In this document: one piece after another, positions 8,609 to 17,280 of the stretch
Layout: every line of letters begins with the position of its first letter
How positions within the stretch are numbered: the stretch's first letter is position 1
Assembly: GCF_025949665.1 (NCBI RefSeq)
Contig: NZ_JAPDFT010000001.1
Span: 2,480,001 to 2,544,000 of the forward strand
DNA: 64,000 nucleotides
Reading direction: 5' to 3'
Origin: Chryseobacterium viscerum
GTDB lineage: Bacteria > Bacteroidota > Bacteroidia > Flavobacteriales > Weeksellaceae
The notes under the pieces: generated by a model
The model's input: the letters and a program-made list of their open reading frames with translations, nothing else
What the model was told of the DNA's origin: nothing
The model's database searches: none
Position numbers and translations under genes: made by a program

Positions 8609-8649
8609 AACAGATAATTGATGAATGTCACATTCATCAATTATCTGTT
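8609..8649 (+). terminator. Perfect 19-bp hairpin between the transporter unit and the kinase unit
   Basis: Arms of 19 bases at 8609-8627 and 8631-8649 are exact reverse complements around a 3-base loop. The core arm is CAGATAATTGATGAATG. There is no T-run after it, so it may be a terminator or attenuator, an mRNA-stabilising stem, or a protein site. It contains an ATG at 8625 in frame with the next gene. That ATG is unlikely to be the start because it would be buried in the stem. Confidence 0.6.
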
Positions 8650-8672
8650 ATCAATTATTAGAAAATAAAAAA

Positions 8673-9131
8673 ATGGACATCACAATTAAAGCAATTCCCA
8701 TCCCCTCCGAAGATAAAAGGGTTATTGATCTAATCCACAGATTAAATACTTCTCTTATTACAGTCTCTGGTGAGAGTGGAAGCAAAAGCGCAAACCTTGA
8801 CGACTTTACTCAGGAGAAAGCTTTGTTTTTAATTGCTGTAAGTGATGAAAAAGCTATTGCCTGCGGAGGTTTTCGCCCTCTCTCACCGGAGATATGTGAA
8901 GTTAAACGCATGTTTTCTCTGGAAAAAAACATGGGACTAGGCGGAAAGATTCTCTCAGCATTAGAAATAGCAGCAAAACAATTTGACTACAAATACATTT
9001 ACCTGGAAACCCGTAAAAAAAATGATAATGCAGTGAAGTTTTATCTGAAAAAGGGATATAAGGTTATTGAAAATTATGGAATTTACACCGGACGTGAAGA
9101 AGCAGTATGCTTCAGTAAAGAACTAAGATAA
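8673..9131 (+). CDS. GNAT-family N-acetyltransferase
   Basis: This 152-residue GNAT protein has its acetyl-CoA motif around MGLGGKILSALE and the C-terminal beta-strand/helix pattern YIYLETRKKNDNAVKFYLKKGY. The start at 8673 is chosen because the alternative ATG at 8625 lies inside a perfect hairpin and adds a non-conserved leader. It ends 2 bases before the next small gene, so the genes are translationally coupled. In other bacteria, GNAT enzymes acetylate acetyl-CoA synthetase. That role would fit this locus but is only a suggestion. Confidence 0.8.
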   Translation: MDITIKAIPIPSEDKRVIDLIHRLNTSLITVSGESGSKSANLDDFTQEKALFLIAVSDEKAIACGGFRPLSPEICEVKRMFSLEKNMGLGGKILSALEIAAKQFDYKYIYLETRKKNDNAVKFYLKKGYKVIENYGIYTGREEAVCFSKELR

Positions 9132-9133
9132 TT

Positions 9134-9328
9134 ATGAAAAAGAGACATGAGCAAAAACTTATCATACTGAGCGTAGGACTTATGATTGCTTTCAGCATTC
9201 CTATTTCATTACTTTTCAACAGTGAAAAGGAAGTTTTAGGTTATCCTATGATGCTTATCTACCTGTTTACAGTCTGGATGATTTCCATTGTGATTTCTTT
9301 TGTAATTGTAAAAAGGCATGATGAGTAG
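9134..9328 (+). CDS. Two-TM small protein, likely small subunit of the symporter-kinase
   Basis: This 64-residue protein has two TM helices (about 9-29 and 37-59) with basic ends. It resembles in size and position the two-helix small partners encoded just before SSS-family symporters (DUF485, DUF997, DUF3311 and DUF4212 types). Its 3' end overlaps the symporter-kinase gene by 11 bases, which implies coupled translation. A specific family could not be assigned by eye. Confidence 0.7.
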   Translation: MKKRHEQKLIILSVGLMIAFSIPISLLFNSEKEVLGYPMMLIYLFTVWMISIVISFVIVKRHDE

Positions 9329-11987
9329 TTTTGCGTTGTTTTTTGTCGTTCTGTTTTACCTCGCTCTTCTTTTCTTAGTTGCTTATCTGGCAGAGAAGAA
9401 AAGGAGTAAGATATGGATCAACAATCCTTACATCTACGCTTTGTCTCTTGCAGTATATTGTACCGCCTGGACGTATTATGGAAGTATTGGTGTGGCAGCT
9501 ACAAGCGGATTAAACTACCTGCCGATTTACATTGGCCCTATTATGATTATTCCGGCATGGATCTATATCAATACCCGGATTGTAAGGATTTCAAGGGTTA
9601 ATAAAATAAGCAGTCTTGCTGATTTTATTTCTTTGAGATATGGTAACAGCAGAAGTCTGAGTGCTATCATTACCATAGTCTGTCTTCTGGCAATCGTACC
9701 ATATATTGGACTGCAAATCAAAGCCATTTCGGAAACCTTCCACTTAGTGACGGAAACTCCGATGTCCAAAGATATTCTGACCGATAATGCAACTTTTGTG
9801 GTGGTTTTAATTGCCTTATTTTCCTCTTATTACGGAACCCGATATGTGGACGCCTCTGAAAAACGTCTGGGAATTATTTCTGCCATTGCTCTGGAAAGCT
9901 TTTTAAAACTGTTCTTTATTATTATTCTCGGACTTTTTGTGATTTATTATGCCTTCGATGGATTCTCAGATATTTATGAGAAAGCCAGTAAGTTTGAAGA
10001 TTTTAAAGAAAAAAACACATTCAACGGGATTGAAGGTGCTCTGAATTGGATGATTTTATGTATGATTTCCGCTACGGCGATCTGCATTTTACCCAGACAG
10101 TTCCACACCGCAATTGTTGAGAACAGACAGGAGAAGCACATCAGAACAGCCATCTGGTTTTTCCCGCTTTATCTTTTGATTTTTACTGTTTTTATTTTCC
10201 CGATTGCCTGGGGAGGAAGGTTGATTTTTGACGGACAGAAAGTAAATCCTGAGTTCTACTCTATTCTGATCCCACAGCATTTTGATAATACCTTAATCAC
10301 AGTGCTTGTTTTTCTTGGTGGATTGAGCTCATGCATTTCCATGATCATTATCTCTGCCATCACTCTCTCGATTATGCTTTCCAACAACCTCATCATTCCA
10401 TATGGATTGCTTGGAAAATTGAAATCTGAAAGTGAAGAAAAAAATACAAGAAGTATTACCAATATCAGAAAATTCAGCATTTTTGCACTGATTATTATGG
10501 CCTTTGCCTTCTATAAGTATTTCATTCTGAAAACCTCACTGGATTCTGTAGGATTGATTTCATTTGTGGTGATTGCACAACTTGCTCCTGCATTTTTCGG
10601 AGCCTTATTCTGGAGAAGAGGAAGTTACAAAGGTGTTGTTACAGGACTTTTAGCCGGATTAGTGATCTGTTATTTCGGGCTGATTATTCCGCAGTATTAT
10701 TTTTCGTACAACCAGGAGTTCAAAGGGGTAATCAGGGATATGTATGACGCTTTCGGCTTTTTCACCATTCCTTATCTGGGAAGAATTCCGCAAATCTTTT
10801 TCTGGTCGATGCTCGTAAATATAAGCCTGTTTACCATTATTTCCGTAAGCTCTAAAGGAAACTACCGTGAAAGAAACTTTGCAGAACTTTATGTAGATAT
10901 AGACAAGTATATTCAAAATCATGAAAATGCTTTTATCTGGCGTGGAACAGCCTATATTTCAGACATACAGAATATTCTTGAACGTTTTTTAGGCAAAAAT
11001 AAAACAGAGCAGGCACTCCGAATTTTTAATTTAAAATATAACATAGATTCCAAAACGGAAACAGCTGACTCAAGATTTATCAAATTCTCAGAAAATCTTT
11101 TAGCAGGAAGAATTGGTACGGCTTCAGCAAAAATATTGATCGAAGGGGTAACCAAAGAAGATAAAATATCTTTAAAAGAGGTTTTAAACATCCTTGAAGA
11201 ATCAAAAGAAAACATCAGTTTAAATAAAAAACTTACCGAGCAATCTGAGGAACTGCAGAAACTTTCGGATGATCTACGAACCGCCAACGAAAGTCTGATT
11301 GTCAAAGACCGTCAAAAAGACGACTTTCTGGACTCTGTCGCCCACGAATTGAGAACTCCCATCACCGCCATTCGCTCTGCCGGAGAAATTTTAGCCGATG
11401 ATGACGATATTCCTTTTGACATCAAACAGGAATTTTTAAACAACATCGTTACAGAATCTGACAGATTGAGTGAAATCATCAACGATATTCTTTATCTGGA
11501 CAAATTACAGCATGGTGAAATCTCATTACATATTCAGGAAAATAATATTATTGAAACTTATAAAAAAGCACTAAATCCACTTCTACACCTGATACAGCAG
11601 AAAAATATTCATTTAAGTGAAGTTAATCTCCTGAATCATTTTATATTTGAATATGATGAAGCGAGAATGATTCAGCTGTTTCAGAATATCTGGGGAAATG
11701 CTTTAAAATTCACAGAAGAACAGGGAACAATCCAGACCAAATTATTAAAAAAAGACAATCAGCTCACCATCACCATATTCAATACCGGAAAACACATTCC
11801 GGAAGAGGATCTGGAAATGATTTTTGACAAGTTTTATCAGTCGAAAAACCAAAATATTTTAAAGCCTACAGGAAGCGGACTGGGACTGGCCATTTCCAAA
11901 AAAATTGTACAGGCACACGGAGGAAGTATAAAAGCAGAAAACAGCGGACTGGGCGTAACTTTCACCATAAGCATTCCCGAAAACTAA
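9318..11987 (+). CDS. Sodium/solute symporter-histidine kinase fusion (CbrA/CrbS-like)
   Basis: The protein has 889 residues. The first ~500 form an SSS-type transporter with about 13 TM segments, and YYGSIGVAATSGLNYLPIY and DFISLRYGN are typical of the fold. A linker with coiled-coil (about 625-665) leads to a HisKA domain with the phospho-accepting H676 in SVAHELRTPITA. This is followed by an HATPase domain (N-box GNALKFTEEQG, G2 GSGLGLAISKKIV). No PAS domain is evident. Such sensors (CbrA, CrbS) couple solute binding or transport to signalling, and CrbS controls acs in Vibrio. The receiver-only regulator and prpE/acs directly follow, so sensing of a carboxylate is likely. The kinase probably sits in the inner membrane. 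Confidence 0.9.
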   Translation: MMSSFALFFVVLFYLALLFLVAYLAEKKRSKIWINNPYIYALSLAVYCTAWTYYGSIGVAATSGLNYLPIYIGPIMIIPAWIYINTRIVRISRVNKISSLADFISLRYGNSRSLSAIITIVCLLAIVPYIGLQIKAISETFHLVTETPMSKDILTDNATFVVVLIALFSSYYGTRYVDASEKRLGIISAIALESFLKLFFIIILGLFVIYYAFDGFSDIYEKASKFEDFKEKNTFNGIEGALNWMILCMISATAICILPRQFHTAIVENRQEKHIRTAIWFFPLYLLIFTVFIFPIAWGGRLIFDGQKVNPEFYSILIPQHFDNTLITVLVFLGGLSSCISMIIISAITLSIMLSNNLIIPYGLLGKLKSESEEKNTRSITNIRKFSIFALIIMAFAFYKYFILKTSLDSVGLISFVVIAQLAPAFFGALFWRRGSYKGVVTGLLAGLVICYFGLIIPQYYFSYNQEFKGVIRDMYDAFGFFTIPYLGRIPQIFFWSMLVNISLFTIISVSSKGNYRERNFAELYVDIDKYIQNHENAFIWRGTAYISDIQNILERFLGKNKTEQALRIFNLKYNIDSKTETADSRFIKFSENLLAGRIGTASAKILIEGVTKEDKISLKEVLNILEESKENISLNKKLTEQSEELQKLSDDLRTANESLIVKDRQKDDFLDSVAHELRTPITAIRSAGEILADDDDIPFDIKQEFLNNIVTESDRLSEIINDILYLDKLQHGEISLHIQENNIIETYKKALNPLLHLIQQKNIHLSEVNLLNHFIFEYDEARMIQLFQNIWGNALKFTEEQGTIQTKLLKKDNQLTITIFNTGKHIPEEDLEMIFDKFYQSKNQNILKPTGSGLGLAISKKIVQAHGGSIKAENSGLGVTFTISIPEN

Positions 11988-12030
11988 AAAAGAGATTACA
12001 GATGAAGTTGAACACCATTAAAACCTTCTT

Positions 12031-12390
12031 ATGAGAAAGATAATCATTGCGGATGACGAACACAAAATATTAATGTCGTTAGAATACAGCTTTAAGAAAA
12101 ACGGATACGATGTCTATATTGCCCGTGACGGAACAGAAGTCCTTGAATTTCTTAAAACAATGGTTCCGGACGTGATCCTTCTTGATATTATGATGCCTAA
12201 TCTTGATGGGTACAGTACCCTAGACCTCATTAAACAGGATGAAAAACTGAAAGACACCAAAGTGATTTTTCTAAGTGCCAAAAACAATCCAAGAGATATT
12301 GAAAGAGGACTGGAAATGGGCGCTGATGCTTACGTAACTAAGCCCTATTCGATTAAAAAACTGATGCAGCAGATTGAGGAAATGTTTTAA
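12031..12390 (+). CDS. Single-domain response regulator (receiver only)
   Basis: This 119-residue CheY-like receiver has the acidic pair D8/D9, the phospho-acceptor D52 in LLDIMMP, a conserved S/T in IFLSAKN and the lysine in YVTKPYS. The sequence stops right after helix 5, so there is no DNA-binding or enzymatic output domain. It lies 43 bases after the symporter-kinase and is its obvious partner. How phosphorylation reaches gene expression is unknown. It could act on a separate protein or relay to another regulator. Confidence 0.92.
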   Translation: MRKIIIADDEHKILMSLEYSFKKNGYDVYIARDGTEVLEFLKTMVPDVILLDIMMPNLDGYSTLDLIKQDEKLKDTKVIFLSAKNNPRDIERGLEMGADAYVTKPYSIKKLMQQIEEMF

Positions 12391-12464
12391 CATGTAGAAT
12401 TAAGATCATTAAGAGATTGCTCCGCCTTTGGCTCGCAAAAAAAATCAAACACAAGATTATTGAT

Positions 12465-14351
12465 ATGGATACCGATATTTTATTTAAACAAAGTATAGAA
12501 AACAAAGAAAATTTTTGGAAAGAACAGGCCGGACAAATAAAGTGGTTTGATTTTCCTACTCAGATTCTTTCTAACGACGAAAATAATTACCCACAATGGT
12601 TTTCCGATGGAAAGCTCAATATGTGTTACTTATGTATTGATAAACACGTCGAAGATGGTTTCGGAGATCAGGTCGCTATTGTCTATGATTCACCTGTCAC
12701 CAATCAGAAGAAGACCTATACTTTCAACCAGGCGAAAGAGGAAATTTCAAAATTCGCTGGAGGACTGGCTTCTTTAGGTTTAAAAAAAGGAGACACAGCG
12801 GTTATCTATATGCCAATGATTCCTCAGACTCTTTTTGCTATGCTTGCATGTGCGAGAATCGGAGTTATTCATAATGTGGTCTTTGGAGGCTTTGCTCCAC
12901 ATGAACTTGTTGTGAGAATTGATGACTGTAAACCTAAAGTTTTAATTACTGCTACAGCCGGTGTGGAAATTGCCAAAAGAATTCCCTACCTGCCGTTGGT
13001 AGAAAAAGCGATTGAACTGGCACAAGATAAAGTAGACAATATCATCGTGTACAACAGAAAGCTGGTCGATAATAAGGATGAAATGTTCGAAGGACTGATT
13101 GATTATGAAGAATTGGCAGAAAAATCAGCTCCGGCAGATTGTGTTTCTGTAGAATCTACTCACCCGCTTTATCTTCTTTACACATCTGGAACTACCGGAA
13201 AACCCAAAGGCATTGTTCGTGATACCGGAGGTTACGCCACCGCCTTACAATTCTCAATGACTTATGTTTATGGTGTAGAACCGGGAGAAACGTATTGGGC
13301 AGCTTCAGACTTCGGATGGGCAGTTGGACATAGTTTTTCCGTGTATGGACCATTAATCAACAGAAATACAACTATTATTTTTGAAGGAAAGCCTATCATG
13401 ACTCCTGATGCAGGAACATTTTGGAGAATCATTTCAGAATATAAAGTTTCGGTCATGTTTACTGCACCTACCGCTATCAGGGCAATTAAAAAAGAAGACC
13501 CGAACGGAGAACTGGTGAAAAAATATGATTTAACCCATTTCAAAAAGCAGTTTCTGGCTGGTGAAAGATGTGATGTTGCTACTCTGGACTGGTTTGCAGA
13601 ACATATTGGAGTTCCGGCCATAGACCATTGGTGGCAGACAGAATCCGGATGGCCTATGCTTGGATTACTGACTCATAATGAAAACTATCAAATTAAAAGA
13701 GCCTCCGCAGGAAAACCTGTTCCGGGATATGATATTAAAATTTTTGATGAAAACGGACTGGAACTCGATCCTCATCACGAAGGCTATCTTGTAATCAAAC
13801 TTCCTCTCCCACCCGGGGCCATGCTTGGAATATGGAAAGACTATGACCGTTTTGAAAACAGTTACCTGTCTCAATACAAAGGCTACTATTTCTCAGGAGA
13901 CGGTGCGATACAAGATGAAGACGGTTATATTTTTATCACGGGAAGGGTGGATGATGTAATCAACGTTGCGGGGCACAGACTTTCCACTTCTGAAATGGAG
14001 GAAATTGTTTCTTCACATCCGGATGTCGCAGAATGCGCTGTGGTAGGTATTGATGATGATTTAAAAGGACAGGTGCCTTTTGCTGTTGTTGTTTTGAAAA
14101 ACGGTTCCGTTATTTCTGAAGAAGACATTGAAAAAGATATTATCCAGATGATCCGCAACAAAATAGGAGCTGTAGCTTTTCTGAAAAATGCTATGGTTGT
14201 CAAACGATTACCTAAAACACGATCCGGAAAGATTTTAAGAAAACTGATCAGAACTTTACTCGACGGAAAAGATTTCCAGGTTCCTTCAACGATTGACGAC
14301 GAAAAAATCATTGATGAAATTCAGGAAAAAATCAAGGAATACAAGGCATAA
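12465..14351 (+). CDS. prpE: Propionyl-CoA synthetase (acetyl-CoA synthetase family)
   Basis: This ANL-superfamily acyl-CoA synthetase has 628 residues from the ATG at 12465. The ATP loop is YTSGTTGKPKGIVRDTGG, and the RDTGGYATAL continuation is typical of PrpE rather than Acs. The C-terminal TRSGKILRK carries the catalytic, acetylation-sensitive lysine. It activates propionate (and perhaps acetate or acrylate) to the CoA thioester. An upstream in-frame ATG at 12417 lies in repeat-like DNA and was not used. The gene follows the response regulator by 74 bases and precedes acs by 61, so it is probably in the same operon. Confidence 0.85.
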   Translation: MDTDILFKQSIENKENFWKEQAGQIKWFDFPTQILSNDENNYPQWFSDGKLNMCYLCIDKHVEDGFGDQVAIVYDSPVTNQKKTYTFNQAKEEISKFAGGLASLGLKKGDTAVIYMPMIPQTLFAMLACARIGVIHNVVFGGFAPHELVVRIDDCKPKVLITATAGVEIAKRIPYLPLVEKAIELAQDKVDNIIVYNRKLVDNKDEMFEGLIDYEELAEKSAPADCVSVESTHPLYLLYTSGTTGKPKGIVRDTGGYATALQFSMTYVYGVEPGETYWAASDFGWAVGHSFSVYGPLINRNTTIIFEGKPIMTPDAGTFWRIISEYKVSVMFTAPTAIRAIKKEDPNGELVKKYDLTHFKKQFLAGERCDVATLDWFAEHIGVPAIDHWWQTESGWPMLGLLTHNENYQIKRASAGKPVPGYDIKIFDENGLELDPHHEGYLVIKLPLPPGAMLGIWKDYDRFENSYLSQYKGYYFSGDGAIQDEDGYIFITGRVDDVINVAGHRLSTSEMEEIVSSHPDVAECAVVGIDDDLKGQVPFAVVVLKNGSVISEEDIEKDIIQMIRNKIGAVAFLKNAMVVKRLPKTRSGKILRKLIRTLLDGKDFQVPSTIDDEKIIDEIQEKIKEYKA

Positions 14352-14412
14352 GCCAGAAATTAAACATAAATTTAAAATAAAATAAATTCAAATTTCAAAA
14401 AACGAAAGGGAT

Positions 14413-16320
14413 ATGAGAAATTACTTAATAGAAGATTTACCACAGTATTTTGAAGATTACAAAAAGTCTATCAAAAATCCTAAAAAATTCTGGGATAAGG
14501 TAGCAGATCAAAACTTCGTGTGGTACCAAAGATGGAGCAAGGTTGTTAAGTACGATATGAATGAAGCGAAGATCACCTGGTTCAAAAACGCAAAACTCAA
14601 TATTACCAAAAACTGTATAGACAGACATCTTACCATAAGAGGAGAAAAAACAGCTATTATTTGGGAACCCAACGATCCGAAGGAGGAAGCACAGCATATT
14701 TCTTACAACGAACTCTATACACGCGTTAATAAAACAGCTAATGTTTTACGTGATATGGGTATTGAAAAGGGAGACAGAGTCTGTATTTACCTTCCCATGA
14801 TTCCTGAATTGGCTATTACAATGCTTGCCTGTGCAAAACTGGGAGCAGTGCATTCTGTGATTTTTGCAGGATTCTCGGCTTCCGCAGTAGCTTCGAGGGT
14901 AAATGATTGTGAAGCCAAAATGGTGATCACGTCGGATGGAAGCTATAGAGGAAATAAAGTTCTGGATCTTAAAACCATTGTGGATGATGCACTGGAAAAA
15001 ACGCCGACTGTTGAGAAAGTTCTTGTTGTAAAGAGAACCCACAACGAAATTACAATGAAAGAAGTAAGAGATTACTGGATGGCTGATTTATATGAAAAAG
15101 CATCCCCTGATTTCGTTACGGTAATTATGGATTCTGAAGATCCGCTTTTCATTTTATATACTTCCGGATCTACAGGAAAACCCAAAGGAATGCTTCATAC
15201 CTGTGCGGGTTATATGGTGTATACCGCTTACACTTTCAAAAATGTATTTAATTATAAGGAAAATGATATTTATTGGTGTACGGCAGATATAGGCTGGATC
15301 ACAGGACACTCTTATATCCTTTACGGACCACTATTGAATGGGGCCACCACCGTAATTTTTGAAGGAGTACCTACCTATCCTGAACCGGATCGTTTCTGGG
15401 AAGTGATTGAAAAACATAAAATCACTCAGTTTTATACAGCTCCTACTGCCATCCGTTCTTTAGCGAAAGAAAGCGCGGAATGGGTAGATAAACATGACCT
15501 TAGCTCTTTGAAAGTCATTGGTTCTGTAGGTGAACCTATCAACGATGAAGCATGGCATTGGTTCAACGACCATGTAGGAAAGAAAAAATGCCCGATCGTA
15601 GATACCTGGTGGCAGACAGAAACAGGAGGAATTATGATTTCACCGCTTCCTTTTGTAACCCCAACGAAACCTACTTATGCCACTCTCCCACTGCCAGGCG
15701 TACAACCTGTTTTGATGGATGATAAACGAAATGAAATTACAGGAAATCAAGTGACCGGAAATCTTTGTATCCGTTTTCCATGGCCGGGAATCGCAAGAAC
15801 CATCTGGGGGGACCATCAACGATATAAAGAAACCTATTTTACAGCTTTCCCAGGGAAATATTTCACTGGAGACGGTGCATTAAGAGACGAAGTAGGTTAT
15901 TACAGAATTACTGGCCGTGTAGATGATGTAATCATTGTTTCCGGACATAATCTGGGAACTGCTCCTATCGAAGACAGTATCAACCAACACCCTGCCGTTG
16001 CGGAGTCTGCTATTGTAGGTTATCCTCATGATATCAAAGGAAATGCATTGTACGGTTATGTAACACTTAAAGAAACCGGAGAAGGACGTGATAAGGAAAA
16101 TCTGAAGAAAGAAATCAATCAGCTTATTGCTGATCAGATCGGGCCGATTGCCAAACTGGATAAGATACAGTTTGTTTCCGGACTTCCAAAAACACGTTCT
16201 GGAAAGATCATGCGTAGAATTCTTAGAAAAATTGCAGAAGGTGACTTCAGTAATTTCGGAGATATCAGTACTCTTTTAAACCCTGAAATTGTAGAGGAGA
16301 TCAAAAACGAAAGAATTTAA
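14413..16320 (+). CDS. acs: Acetyl-coenzyme A synthetase
   Basis: Acs makes acetyl-CoA from acetate, ATP and CoA through acetyl-AMP. At 635 residues it is close to the usual ~650. The P-loop YTSGSTGKPKGMLHT, the acetate-pocket block DTWWQTETGGIMISP, the hinge region GRVDDVIIVSGHNLGT and the TRSGKIMRR lysine motif are all present. It is the last gene of the kinase-regulator-prpE-acs unit and is followed by a strong terminator. The pairing of acs with prpE under one sensor suggests coordinated use of acetate and propionate. Confidence 0.95.
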   Translation: MRNYLIEDLPQYFEDYKKSIKNPKKFWDKVADQNFVWYQRWSKVVKYDMNEAKITWFKNAKLNITKNCIDRHLTIRGEKTAIIWEPNDPKEEAQHISYNELYTRVNKTANVLRDMGIEKGDRVCIYLPMIPELAITMLACAKLGAVHSVIFAGFSASAVASRVNDCEAKMVITSDGSYRGNKVLDLKTIVDDALEKTPTVEKVLVVKRTHNEITMKEVRDYWMADLYEKASPDFVTVIMDSEDPLFILYTSGSTGKPKGMLHTCAGYMVYTAYTFKNVFNYKENDIYWCTADIGWITGHSYILYGPLLNGATTVIFEGVPTYPEPDRFWEVIEKHKITQFYTAPTAIRSLAKESAEWVDKHDLSSLKVIGSVGEPINDEAWHWFNDHVGKKKCPIVDTWWQTETGGIMISPLPFVTPTKPTYATLPLPGVQPVLMDDKRNEITGNQVTGNLCIRFPWPGIARTIWGDHQRYKETYFTAFPGKYFTGDGALRDEVGYYRITGRVDDVIIVSGHNLGTAPIEDSINQHPAVAESAIVGYPHDIKGNALYGYVTLKETGEGRDKENLKKEINQLIADQIGPIAKLDKIQFVSGLPKTRSGKIMRRILRKIAEGDFSNFGDISTLLNPEIVEEIKNERI

Positions 16321-16343
16321 ATTTATCTAATTTTTTAACCAAT

Positions 16344-16375
16344 GAAAGCCCCGGAAGTTATTTTCCGGGGCTTTC
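16344..16375 (+). terminator. Rho-independent terminator after acs
   Basis: A perfect 13-bp stem (GAAAGCCCCGGAA / TTCCGGGGCTTTC) with a 6-base loop lies 23 bases after the acs stop. It closes the carboxylate operon. Confidence 0.9.
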
Positions 16376-16805
16376 TTGTGGTATAATAGTTCTTCTTCGC
16401 TAAGCTGGATTGATCACAACTATGCGAATTCACATGATATGAAATGCATTTTGAAAATAATAAAACATTCCCACTTTATAGAAAGATCTTCTTTCCCTAA
16501 TAACCATGATGATCCATATAATCTTGATGATATTAGAGTAATAGTAGGAAGTAGCAAAAAATAGAATAAGGAAATTCAAAAAAATATTGAAAATTTGTGA
16601 TTACATATACAATATCACTGTTATGATTCTATCAAACCTAGTATTATTCAATTGTTAAAATTAAACACCTGTTCAATAATTATTCTTAAATATTGCTTCA
16701 CTCTATTGAAAATGAAATATTAATTAACAAATTATATTGCCTTAAACGCAATGATAATCAGAAAATTATTACTAACTTTAATGAGAACTTTAAAACCAAT
16801 TAACT
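16376..16805. other. AT-rich intergenic region with no supported gene
   Basis: A 62-codon open frame at 16376-16564 (with an inner ATG at 16439) has no recognisable domain, and its 5' end lies against the acs terminator. The rest is very AT-rich with no long frame. A promoter for the 121-residue protein should lie near its right end, but no clear TAnnTTTG box was found. Confidence 0.5.
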
Positions 16806-17171
16806 ATGTCACATATATTAGCTGGAGTATTTGGTCATCACAGCGACTACAAAAAACTGGAAAGTGATCTGGAAAACTCAGGATTCGGAACTTCAGATTA
16901 CATTGTATACCTTAATGATGGTTCCGGTAATTCCCAATATTTGGCAAGCGTTACCGTAAATGATCTTAACCAGATAGATCTTGCACGAAATGCATTTGTT
17001 CAGAATGCAGCATTGAAATCATATTTATTTGAAAACATGAACATCAATGAAACCAATTATGACACCATCAAAAGGTATATTGATGCAAGAAACAGAGCTG
17101 AAATCCACAGCAGTCCCGAAATTAAGATTAAAACGTCAAGTGACGGCATGAACTCTGAAGTGAAATTCTAA
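16806..17171 (+). CDS. Small conserved-looking cytoplasmic protein, possible stress protein
   Basis: This 121-residue protein has no signal peptide and no TM segment. The N-terminal pattern ILAGVFGHHSDYKKLESDLENSGF, split as alternating strand and helix, resembles the ferredoxin-like repeats of the YflT/general-stress-17M group. The match is only by eye. It is followed by its own terminator and lies upstream of the (p)ppGpp enzyme in the same direction. No function is assigned. Confidence 0.65.
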   Translation: MSHILAGVFGHHSDYKKLESDLENSGFGTSDYIVYLNDGSGNSQYLASVTVNDLNQIDLARNAFVQNAALKSYLFENMNINETNYDTIKRYIDARNRAEIHSSPEIKIKTSSDGMNSEVKF

Positions 17172-17194
17172 TCGATATAAAATCTAATAGCCGG

Positions 17195-17224
17195 AGATCC
17201 GCAGTGTATTCTGCGGATCTTTTA
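17195..17224 (+). terminator. Rho-independent terminator
   Basis: A 10-bp perfect stem (AGATCCGCAG / CTGCGGATCT), 6-base loop and T-run follow the 121-residue gene. The terminator separates it from rel. Confidence 0.9.
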
Positions 17225-17280
17225 TGTTTGAAAAAACTAAAAAATTTCGTATTTTCGTCTTCTTATAGGCATGTGCACAA

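Noticed and set aside
12417-12464. 16-codon N-terminal extension of prpE
   Set aside because: It lies in repeat-like DNA and is not conserved in PrpE. The ATG at 12465 gives the usual start.
16376-16564. 62-codon open frame after acs
   Set aside because: The frame begins directly against the acs terminator and the translated protein shows no domain or signal. A shorter product from the inner ATG cannot be ruled out, but nothing supports it.
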